The notes beneath the pieces are model-generated. The model saw only the letters and a list, made by a program, of their open reading frames with translations, was not told the DNA's origin and searched no databases. A stretch of DNA of 12,114 bases, from NCBI GenBank assembly GCA_012841765.1, contig DUUA01000213.1, positions 1-12,114 on the forward strand, in the 5' to 3' direction. Position numbers and translations under genes: made by a program. Position 1 is the first letter of the stretch; each line of letters starts with the position of its first letter. Positions 6,961 through 12,114 of the stretch are shown piece after piece. The DNA comes from Acholeplasmataceae bacterium (lineage in GTDB: Bacteria > Bacillota_I > Bacilli_A > ML615J-28 > CAG-698).

Positions 6961-6992
6961 AAATACACACCGCCTAATTGGCGGTGTATTTT
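6960..6992 (+). terminator. GC-rich intrinsic terminator after ugpC
   Basis: The inner stem pairs ACACCGCC (6967-6974) with GGCGGTGT (6980-6987) around TAATT. A 2-nt bulge separates this from five outer A-T/T-A pairs with 6988-6992. TTTTATGTTT supplies a weak T-run. Confidence 0.8.
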
Positions 6993-7049
6993 ATGTTTAA
7001 AAGAGAAAGGCTTTCATTATTAAAAAAAACGATTTATTTATTTTCATTA

Positions 7050-7078
7050 TTTAATAATCCTTGCTTGTGTGATATAAT
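7050..7078 (+). promoter_or_regulatory. Extended -10 promoter of the membrane-protein/pgk/tpiA operon
   Basis: TATAAT (7073-7078) is preceded by TGA (7070-7072). The -35 at 7050-7055 is TTTAAT with a 17-bp spacer. The start near 7085 gives a very short leader. No other promoter of similar quality is visible before pgk or tpiA. Confidence 0.65.
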
Positions 7079-7087
7079 ATTAAAGGA

Positions 7088-8932
7088 ATGGTGGGGATGA
7101 TGTATAAAATAAATGCTTTTCTAGTAAGTTTATTTCTTAAAATAAGCATATCTGATTTTTTAGACTATTGGCAAAGAATTGTAGATCAATATCCATTGTT
7201 AATTATAATAATATGCTTTATGTTGCCCTTTATTGAGGCAATATTTCCGATACTACCAATAATAGCTTTTATTGCATTTAACATGCAAAATTTAGGACTA
7301 TTAGGTGGTTTTGTTGTTACTGTTTTAGGTTCAACAATTGGTACATATTTAGTGTTTTTAGTTCTTAATTTATCTTTAGGTAAAAAAGTTAGAGTTAAAG
7401 TTGAAAGGAACCCAGATGTATTAAGGGCTTCTAGATGGTTAGAGAAAAAAGGTTTTGTTTTTTGTTCTCTTGCTATGGGTAATCCTTTTATGCCCACATC
7501 AATATTTAATTATGCTTTTAGTTTGACAAGAATTGATCGAAAAAAATACTTTTTTATTGTTCTAACAAGCAGAATTTTGTTAGTCGGAGTATTAACATTG
7601 CTAGGAGCTGCATTTAGTATTGAGGAAAATCCAATAGCAGTATTATGGGTTTTACTAATATATGGTGGAGCTTACTTAATGTATATATTACTTACGAAAT
7701 TATATAAATATATTAAAATAAAAAAAAGGAGAAATAATATGAGTAAAAAAATTGTTACAGATGTAAACTTAAAAGGAAAAACTGTTCTTATTAGAGTTGA
7801 TTTTAATGTGCCAATGAAAGATGGAAAAATTACAAATGATAACCGTATAGTTCAAGCACTTCCAACAATCAAATATGTTAAAGAACAAGGAGCTAAATTA
7901 GTTTTATTTTCGCATTTAGGTAGAGTAAAAGAAGAAAGTGATAAAGCAAAGTCAAGTATGGCTCCAGTTGCTAAAAGACTTTCAGAACTTTTAGAAGAAA
8001 AGATAATTTTTGTTCCTGAAACAAGAGGAGAAAAATTAGAAAAAGCCATTAAAAATCTTCAAGTTGGAGAAATTTTAATGTTTGAAAACACAAGATTTGA
8101 AGATGTTCCTGGTAAAAAGGAATCAAAAAATGATCCGGAACTTGGAAAGTACTGGGCATCACTTGGAGATGTTTTTGTGAATGATGCATTTGGAACTGCT
8201 CATAGAGCTCATGCATCTAATGTTGGAATTGCTTCAAATGTTAAAGAAGCAGTTGCTGGATTTTTAATGGAAAAAGAAATTAAGTTTATTGGTGAAGCTG
8301 TTGACAACCCTGAAAGACCTTTTGTTGCTATTTTAGGCGGAGCTAAAGTCAGTGATAAAATTTCTGTTATTGATAATTTACTAAAAAAAGCTGATAAGAT
8401 ATTAATCTGTGGAGCAATGGCTTATACATTCTTTAAAGCACAAGGTTTAGAAATTGGAAAATCTAAATGTGAAGAAGACTTTGTTGAATATGCAAAAGAA
8501 TTACTTGTCAAAGCAAAAGGTAAAATAATTTTACCTACAGATAATGTAGTTGCAAAAGAATTTAGTGCAGAAGCAGAAAGTGAAATTGTTTTAACTGAAT
8601 ATATTCCTTTTAATCAAATGGGATTAGATATTGGACCAAAAACAATTGAATTATTTGAAAAAGAATTAAAAGGCGCTAAAACAGTTGTGTGGAATGGTCC
8701 TGCAGGAGTTTTTGAATTTGAAAAATTTGCAGTTGGAACTAACGCAATTTGTAGAATTCTTGCTGAACTAGAAGGAGCAACTACTATTATAGGTGGTGGC
8801 GATAGCGCAGCAGCAGCAATACAATTAGGTTATGAGGATAAAGTTACTCATATTTCAACTGGTGGTGGAGCGAGTTTAGAATATTTAGAGGGAAAAGAAT
8901 TACCTGGAATTGCTTCAATTAATAATAAATAA
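7088..8932 (+). CDS. VTT/DedA-like membrane protein fused in frame to phosphoglycerate kinase
   Basis: One uninterrupted 614-codon frame joins two proteins normally encoded separately. Residues 1-217 form a VTT-domain (TVP38/TMEM64/DedA, YqeD-like) membrane protein: hydrophobic segments at about 36-66, 68-95, 122-145, 155-175 and 183-203, with the family-like [18 protein letters not shown] and GNPFMP. It ends in a basic tail ([14 protein letters not shown]), which predicts a cytoplasmic C-terminus. Residue 218 is the normal first Met of Pgk. DedA/VTT proteins are implicated in membrane lipid transport. ATG 7088 is almost on the transcription start; ATG 7097 or 7100, behind AAAGGA and GGTGGGG, may be the real start. 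Either this is a true membrane-tethered fusion, or stop-less coupling with independent Pgk initiation, or an error in the A8 run at 7720-7727, since a one-base change there restores a stop before pgk. Confidence 0.65.
   Translation: MVGMMYKINAFLVSLFLKISISDFLDYWQRIVDQYPLLIIIICFMLPFIEAIFPILPIIAFIAFNMQNLGLLGGFVVTVLGSTIGTYLVFLVLNLSLGKKVRVKVERNPDVLRASRWLEKKGFVFCSLAMGNPFMPTSIFNYAFSLTRIDRKKYFFIVLTSRILLVGVLTLLGAAFSIEENPIAVLWVLLIYGGAYLMYILLTKLYKYIKIKKRRNNMSKKIVTDVNLKGKTVLIRVDFNVPMKDGKITNDNRIVQALPTIKYVKEQGAKLVLFSHLGRVKEESDKAKSSMAPVAKRLSELLEEKIIFVPETRGEKLEKAIKNLQVGEILMFENTRFEDVPGKKESKNDPELGKYWASLGDVFVNDAFGTAHRAHASNVGIASNVKEAVAGFLMEKEIKFIGEAVDNPERPFVAILGGAKVSDKISVIDNLLKKADKILICGAMAYTFFKAQGLEIGKSKCEEDFVEYAKELLVKAKGKIILPTDNVVAKEFSAEAESEIVLTEYIPFNQMGLDIGPKTIELFEKELKGAKTVVWNGPAGVFEFEKFAVGTNAICRILAELEGATTIIGGGDSAAAAIQLGYEDKVTHISTGGGASLEYLEGKELPGIASINNK
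7720..7741 (+). promoter_or_regulatory. A8 run and internal pgk ribosome binding site at the fusion junction
   Basis: Eight A residues (7720-7727) merge into AAAGGAG (7725-7731), seven bases before the pgk ATG at 7739. In the fusion frame the run reads ATA AAA AAA AGG, containing an A-AAA-AAA slippery heptamer. A -1 shift reaches TAA at 7735-7737 and a +1 shift reaches TGA at 7740-7742, so only frame 0 continues into pgk. Confidence 0.7.
7739..8932 (+). CDS. pgk: Phosphoglycerate kinase
   Basis: The glycolytic kinase converts 1,3-bisphosphoglycerate and ADP to 3-phosphoglycerate and ATP. Counted from ATG 7739 it has 397 residues, the normal bacterial length, and begins with a typical Pgk N-terminus. 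Motifs in order: RVDFNVP (19-25), SHLGR (58-62), ENTRF (116-120), [10 protein letters not shown] (151-160), GGAKVSDK (200-207), WNGPAGVFE (318-326), GGGDSAAA (352-359) and [13 protein letters not shown] (373-385). AAAGGAG (7725-7731) is well placed for independent initiation, so free Pgk is very likely made even if the upstream fusion is real. It is followed after 20 bases by tpiA, a common glycolytic pairing. The usual upstream neighbour gapA is absent and the slot is taken by the membrane protein. Confidence 0.95.
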   Translation: MSKKIVTDVNLKGKTVLIRVDFNVPMKDGKITNDNRIVQALPTIKYVKEQGAKLVLFSHLGRVKEESDKAKSSMAPVAKRLSELLEEKIIFVPETRGEKLEKAIKNLQVGEILMFENTRFEDVPGKKESKNDPELGKYWASLGDVFVNDAFGTAHRAHASNVGIASNVKEAVAGFLMEKEIKFIGEAVDNPERPFVAILGGAKVSDKISVIDNLLKKADKILICGAMAYTFFKAQGLEIGKSKCEEDFVEYAKELLVKAKGKIILPTDNVVAKEFSAEAESEIVLTEYIPFNQMGLDIGPKTIELFEKELKGAKTVVWNGPAGVFEFEKFAVGTNAICRILAELEGATTIIGGGDSAAAAIQLGYEDKVTHISTGGGASLEYLEGKELPGIASINNK

Positions 8933-8952
8933 ATAATAAGGATGTGTGTTAA

Positions 8953-9705
8953 ATGAGAATACCAATTATAGCTGGAAACTGGAAAATGTTTAAAGACCGT
9001 GATGAGGCACTTAAATTTGTTTACGTGCTTACTGATCGCTTACCTTCAAAAGAAAAAGTGGAAAGTGTTATTTGTGCACCCGCTGTATTTTTAAGATCAT
9101 TAGTTAAACGACAAGGAGAACAATTAAGAATTGGAGCACAAAATATGCACTTTGCAGATCAAGGTGCATATACTGGAGAAATATCTGCAGACATGCTTAA
9201 TAGCATTGATGTAGAATATGTAGTTATTGGTCATAGCGAAAGAAGAGCTATGTTTAATGAAACTGATGAATCAGTTAATAAAAAATTGCACCAAGCTTTT
9301 AAACACGAAATTAAACCAATTTTATGTGTTGGTGAAACATTAGATATAAGAGAAGATGGAAAGACAGAAGAGTTAGTTGGCAAGCAAGTTGAACTTGCTT
9401 TAGCGGGATTAACTAAAGAAAATGTTTCTAAACTAGTAATCGCTTATGAACCTATTTGGGCAATTGGAACAGGCAAAACTGCTACAAGTGAACAAGCTGA
9501 AGAAACTTGTAAATTTATCAGGAAAAAAGTTAAATCTTTGTATGATAAAGAGACATCAGAAGCTCTAAGAATTCAATATGGTGGATCTGTTAAACTATCT
9601 AATATTGATGAACTTATGAAAATGCCAAATATTGATGGTGCCTTAATCGGCGGAGCAAGCCTAAATCCAGAAGACTTTATTAAATTAGTTCAAGCGGCTT
9701 TATAA
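8953..9705 (+). CDS. tpiA: Triosephosphate isomerase
   Basis: The 250-residue cytoplasmic TIM-barrel enzyme interconverts dihydroxyacetone phosphate and glyceraldehyde 3-phosphate. Catalytic residues are intact: Asn9 and Lys11 in AGNWKM, electrophile His94 in IGHSERR and base Glu166 in AYEPIWAIGTGKTA, where the mobile loop 6 follows. YGGSVK (209-214) and the phosphate-binding IGGASL (222-227) close the barrel. AAGGA at 8938-8942 lies ten bases before ATG 8953. It is the last gene of the membrane-protein/pgk/tpiA operon, only 20 bases after pgk and directly before a terminator. Confidence 0.97.
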   Translation: MRIPIIAGNWKMFKDRDEALKFVYVLTDRLPSKEKVESVICAPAVFLRSLVKRQGEQLRIGAQNMHFADQGAYTGEISADMLNSIDVEYVVIGHSERRAMFNETDESVNKKLHQAFKHEIKPILCVGETLDIREDGKTEELVGKQVELALAGLTKENVSKLVIAYEPIWAIGTGKTATSEQAEETCKFIRKKVKSLYDKETSEALRIQYGGSVKLSNIDELMKMPNIDGALIGGASLNPEDFIKLVQAAL

Positions 9706-9709
9706 ATAT

Positions 9710-9737
9710 AAAAGGGGATATTCCCCTTTTTTATTTT
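9710..9737 (+). terminator. Intrinsic terminator of the glycolytic operon
   Basis: AAAAGGGG (9710-9717) pairs with CCCCTTTT (9723-9730) around ATATT and runs into TTATTTT. It lies five bases after the tpiA stop codon. Confidence 0.9.
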
Positions 9738-9816
9738 AGGATATTTTAGGTAGTAATTGCTTAACAAGACTTAGCTATAAGTATAGATTAAACATATAAT
9801 AGGCTATGAATATTTA

Positions 9817-9845
9817 TTGACATTTCTCAATTAAAAGTGTATACT
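9817..9845 (+). promoter_or_regulatory. Consensus promoter of rpsD
   Basis: TTGACA (9817-9822), a 17-bp spacer and TATACT (9840-9845) match sigma-A consensus at 11 of 12 positions. Transcription should begin near 9852, at the foot of the first leader hairpin. Positions 9738-9816 between the terminator and this promoter hold nothing else that I can name. Confidence 0.85.
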
Positions 9846-9850
9846 AATAA

Positions 9851-10009
9851 AAGTGCTAGTAAAGAGCAGCACTTGTAAGATATAAAAATAGAATATCCTT
9901 ATAGAGGTTACGAGTAGTCTAGCTGCTTAGATGAAAGCTTTTGATATTATCTAAATTATATTTTAAAACAAGTTCCTTTACTAAATTTTAATAATAAGGA
10001 GGAAAGAAA
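9851..10009 (+). promoter_or_regulatory. Structured mRNA leader of rpsD, candidate S4 autoregulatory element
   Basis: The 5' UTR is about 158 nt, far longer than the other leaders here. A 7-bp hairpin pairs AAGTGCT (9851-9857) with AGCACTT (9868-9874). A longer closing helix pairs TAGAATATC (9889-9897) with 9943-9953 (nine pairs, 2-nt bulge), enclosing shorter helices such as GCTT/AAGC (9924-9927 with 9934-9937). TCCTT (9974-9978) can pair with AAGGA (9996-10000) of the ribosome binding site. No T-run is present, so control would be translational. S4 represses its own synthesis by binding leader mRNA in Bacillus and Escherichia; assigning that role here is inference. Confidence 0.55.
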
Positions 10010-10609
10010 ATGGCACGTTATACAGGTCCAAGCTGGAAAGTCTCAAGAAGACTTAAATATTCAGTTCTTGGAGATGGAAAAGAATTAGCAAAACGTCCTT
10101 ACCCACCAGGGCAACACGGACAAAGAAGAATGAAATTATCTGAATATGCAAAGCAATTACAAGAAAAACAAAAAGTACGCTTTACATATGGAATGAATGA
10201 AAGACAATTTAAGAAAGTATTTAATCTTGCAAGTAAACTACAAGGCAAAACAGGTGATAACTTCTTAATGCTTTTAGAATCAAGATTAGACAATGTTGTT
10301 TATCGCTTTGGTTTAGCAACAACAAGACGCCAATCAAGACAATTAGTTAACCATGGTCATATAACTGTGGATGGAAAGAAAGTTGATATTCCATCATATT
10401 TAGTTAAGCCAGGACAAACTATTGCTGTTAAAGAATCATCAAGAAAATTGGCAATTATTAAAGATGCGGTTTCAACAATGCATTTAAGAAAAGAATATAT
10501 TTCTTTTGATGAAGAAAGCTTATCAGGAACATTTGTAAGATATCCTGAAAGACAAGAATTCTTACAAGAAATCAATGAAACGCTAATAGTAGAGTTTTAT
10601 AATAGATAA
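10010..10609 (+). CDS. rpsD: Small-subunit ribosomal protein S4
   Basis: S4 binds the 5' domain of 16S rRNA early in assembly of the 30S subunit. The 199-residue protein has the classic start [15 protein letters not shown] and RPYPPGQHG (29-37). The basic N-terminal domain is followed by the S4 RNA-binding domain (about 91-155), including [11 protein letters not shown] and [12 protein letters not shown]. It lacks zinc-binding Cys residues, as in the zinc-free S4 form common in Firmicutes. AAGGAGG (9996-10002) is seven bases before the ATG. It is monocistronic with its own promoter, leader and terminator, as rpsD is in B. subtilis. Confidence 0.98.
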   Translation: MARYTGPSWKVSRRLKYSVLGDGKELAKRPYPPGQHGQRRMKLSEYAKQLQEKQKVRFTYGMNERQFKKVFNLASKLQGKTGDNFLMLLESRLDNVVYRFGLATTRRQSRQLVNHGHITVDGKKVDIPSYLVKPGQTIAVKESSRKLAIIKDAVSTMHLRKEYISFDEESLSGTFVRYPERQEFLQEINETLIVEFYNR

Positions 10610-10614
10610 GAAAG

Positions 10615-10643
10615 ATAATCTGCTTTATGCAGATTATTTTTTT
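10615..10643 (+). terminator. Intrinsic terminator of rpsD
   Basis: A perfect 9-bp stem pairs ATAATCTGC (10615-10623) with GCAGATTAT (10629-10637) around TTTAT and is followed by an uninterrupted T-run to 10643. Confidence 0.92.
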
Positions 10644-10644
10644 G

Positions 10645-10673
10645 TTTATAATTGATGATGAATAAGGTATAAT
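10645..10673 (+). promoter_or_regulatory. Probable promoter of the cysteine desulfurase-thiI operon
   Basis: TATAAT (10668-10673) is perfect, but the -35 at 10645-10650 (TTTATA) is poor and there is no TGn extension. The predicted leader is about 12 nt. Confidence 0.5.
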
Positions 10674-10691
10674 ATAAACAAGGTGAAAAAA

Positions 10692-11795
10692 ATGATATAT
10701 TTAGATTATGCAGCTACAACTCCAATCAGAAAAGAAGTACTGGATTTGTATATAAAAACACAAAATAATTTTTTTGCAAATACTACTTCTCTACATAAAT
10801 TAGGTCAAGAGAGTAATTTTATGTTTGAAAAAGCTAAAGAAGAATTATTAGAAGTTCTTAAATTAAAAAATCACGATGCTATTTATACATCAAATGCAAC
10901 TGAAGCTAATAATTTAGGAATATTTGGCTTTATAAACAAACATCAAAATGGGAAAATTATTACTACGAAAATTGAGCATCCATCAGTTATGGAAGCAATA
11001 AAAGAGGCAGAACGTCAAAGTTTTGAAGTTGTTTATTTAAATGTTGATAAAAATGGAATTATTGATTTAGAACAGTTTAATAATGAAATGGATAATACTG
11101 TTGTTTTAGTTTCAATTATGTGGGTTAATAATATTGTTGGATCAATTCAACCGATTGAAAAAGTTATTGAAATTATGAAATTCTATAAAAAAGCTAAATT
11201 ACATGTTGATATTGTTCAAGGACTTGGAAAAATTTTACCTTTGTTTGATTTTAATGATGTTGATTTAATGTCTTTTAGTACTCATAAAATATATGGCCCA
11301 AAAGGTATGGGTTGTTTACTGTATAACAATAAAATTGATTTAGAAAAAAGATTGTTTGGTTCACTTTCTCAAAAAGGAATTAAACCAGGGACAATTGATT
11401 TAGCTTTAGTTGTTGCAACAACTAAAGCAGTTAAAATTTGTATAGAAGAATTAGAAGAGAATTTAAAATTTGTAAAAAAATTAAATAATCATTTTAGAGA
11501 GCATTTAACTAACGATAAAATTATTGTTATTAGTTCTATAATTGCGAGCCCATATATAATTAATATGTCTATTCCAAATGTGTATGGAGAAACTATTGTC
11601 CATATGTTTGAAAATGAAAATATTTACATATCTACTGGTTCAGCTTGTTCTTCGAAATTACGTAAGATAGAGAAAACAATTTATGCAATAACTAAAGATG
11701 AAGAACTTTCTAAAGCATCAATTAGAATTAGTTTTTCTCATTTAACTTCTATTGAAGAAGTTAATAAAGTTATCTTGTTATTAAATAGTTTATAG
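10692..11795 (+). CDS. Cysteine desulfurase, NifS/IscS class (NifZ-type partner of ThiI)
   Basis: This PLP enzyme takes sulfur from cysteine as an enzyme-bound persulfide and passes it to an acceptor. The 367 residues open with MIYLDYAATTPI and carry His96 in EHPSV (PLP stacking), Asp173 (HVDIVQ), Schiff-base Lys199 in SFSTHK and catalytic Cys319 in STGSACSS. Two motifs deviate from most NifS/IscS proteins: TSNATE where TSGATE or TSGSTE is usual, and KGIKPGT where RxGT is usual. The start is ATG 10692 behind AAGGTG (10680-10685); the in-frame GTG at 10683 is part of that ribosome binding site. The stop codon overlaps the thiI ribosome binding site, so translation is probably coupled. The pairing matches nifZ-thiI of B. 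subtilis, making ThiI the likely acceptor. Confidence 0.9.
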   Translation: MIYLDYAATTPIRKEVLDLYIKTQNNFFANTTSLHKLGQESNFMFEKAKEELLEVLKLKNHDAIYTSNATEANNLGIFGFINKHQNGKIITTKIEHPSVMEAIKEAERQSFEVVYLNVDKNGIIDLEQFNNEMDNTVVLVSIMWVNNIVGSIQPIEKVIEIMKFYKKAKLHVDIVQGLGKILPLFDFNDVDLMSFSTHKIYGPKGMGCLLYNNKIDLEKRLFGSLSQKGIKPGTIDLALVVATTKAVKICIEELEENLKFVKKLNNHFREHLTNDKIIVISSIIASPYIINMSIPNVYGETIVHMFENENIYISTGSACSSKLRKIEKTIYAITKDEELSKASIRISFSHLTSIEEVNKVILLLNSL

Positions 11796-11805
11796 GAGTA
11801 GAAGA

Positions 11806-12114
11806 ATGTATGATTTGATATTAATTAGATATGGTGAAATGACTCTAAAAAAGAATAACTATAAAATTTTTTTAGGAAGATTAGTTCATAATATTAAAAA
11901 TAAGCTTAAAGATTATTCGAAAATAAGATTTGAATATACTAATTACCGGTTTTATATTTATTTAAACGGTGAAGACCATGAAAAGATAATTAGTATTTTA
12001 GATACAATTAGTGGTATTTCTAGTTATAGTTTATGTGTTAAATGTTTACCTGATTTAACTGATATTGCAAGTAAGGCAATTGAGTTAATTCAAGATAAAG
12101 GTTATCAGAAAAAA
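11806..12114 (+). CDS. thiI: tRNA 4-thiouridine synthetase ThiI, N-terminal part
   Basis: The first 103 codons are present and the window ends inside the gene. ThiI adenylates U8 of tRNA and replaces its oxygen with sulfur from a cysteine desulfurase, giving 4-thiouridine; some members also serve thiazole synthesis. The start MYDLILIRYGEMTLKKNN matches the family's N-terminal ferredoxin-like domain, and RFYIYL followed by ISGISSYS leads into the THUMP domain. AGGAG (11794-11798) is seven bases before the ATG and overlaps the stop codon of the upstream desulfurase, so the two genes form an operon. Whether a rhodanese domain follows cannot be seen. Confidence 0.92.
   Translation, partial: MYDLILIRYGEMTLKKNNYKIFLGRLVHNIKNKLKDYSKIRFEYTNYRFYIYLNGEDHEKIISILDTISGISSYSLCVKCLPDLTDIASKAIELIQDKGYQKK

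Noticed and set aside
7186..7497. 103-codon minus-strand ORF inside the membrane protein gene
   Set aside because: It lies opposite a recognisable VTT-domain coding sequence, lacks a ribosome binding site and promoter and has no family features. Other antisense ORFs opposite ABC, glycosidase, ugpC, pgk and rpsD genes were rejected for the same reasons.
9795..9800. A second TATAAT upstream of rpsD as an alternative promoter
   Set aside because: No acceptable -35 lies 16-18 bp upstream, while TTGACA-17-TATACT just downstream is near consensus.
9852..10009. T-box riboswitch before rpsD
   Set aside because: No T-box sequence (AGGGTGG-like) and no terminator with T-run is present, and the downstream gene is a ribosomal protein rather than a synthetase or amino acid gene.
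1..12114. CRISPR array, insertion sequence, prophage, tRNA or rRNA
   Set aside because: I saw no regularly spaced repeats, transposase motifs, terminal inverted repeats or RNA-gene cloverleaf; the genes are mostly housekeeping.

Overview
The window is about 12.1 kb of very AT-rich chromosomal DNA from a low-GC Firmicute or a near relative of the Mollicutes (an Acholeplasma-, Izemoplasma- or Haloplasma-like lineage is my best guess). This rests on the A/T-loaded codon use, strong AAGGAGG-type ribosome binding sites, short T-tailed hairpin terminators and Firmicute-type proteins (zinc-free S4, UgpC/MsmX ATPase, NifZ-ThiI pair). Trp is encoded by TGG and no gene is interrupted by TGA, so this is not a Mycoplasma using genetic code 4. 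None of the ten stop codons in view is TGA either (7 TAA, 3 TAG). I see no mobile element, CRISPR array, tRNA or rRNA.

Layout from left to right. Positions 1-350 hold a tiny stand-alone gene with a consensus promoter, strong ribosome binding site and long terminator hairpin; it encodes a 31-residue Lys/Pro/Ala-rich peptide that I do not recognise. Next is a half-size ABC exporter (437-2167, +), which converges on a secreted phosphodiester-glycosidase-family protein (2216-4132, -) across a shared bidirectional terminator. Beyond it lies exonuclease III (4204-4953, -). It diverges from a small regulator with a PucR/CdaR-type C-terminal HTH (5062-5760, +), with the two -35 elements nearly back to back. 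The regulator is followed by an orphan UgpC/MsmX-type sugar-import ATPase (5839-6960, +) whose promoter carries a perfect palindrome just upstream of the -35.

The central metabolic block is a VTT/DedA-like membrane protein joined in frame, without a stop codon, to phosphoglycerate kinase (ORF 7088-8932, pgk start at 7739), then triosephosphate isomerase (8953-9705) and a terminator. The junction contains an A8 run, the pgk ribosome binding site, and immediate stop codons in both other frames. Pgk could therefore be made alone, as a membrane-tethered fusion, or both, and slippage could release a free membrane protein. This is the most unusual feature in the window.

The right end holds rpsD (ribosomal protein S4) behind a consensus promoter and a structured leader of about 160 nt, probably an S4 autoregulatory element. 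A cysteine desulfurase (10692-11795) and thiI (11806 to the window edge) follow as a two-gene operon for tRNA 4-thiouridine synthesis. Most promoters are recognised by TATAAT-like -10 boxes, and five carry a TGn extension compensating for weak -35 elements. The three best -35 hexamers, TTGACA twice and TTGATT once, belong to the microprotein, rpsD and the regulator.
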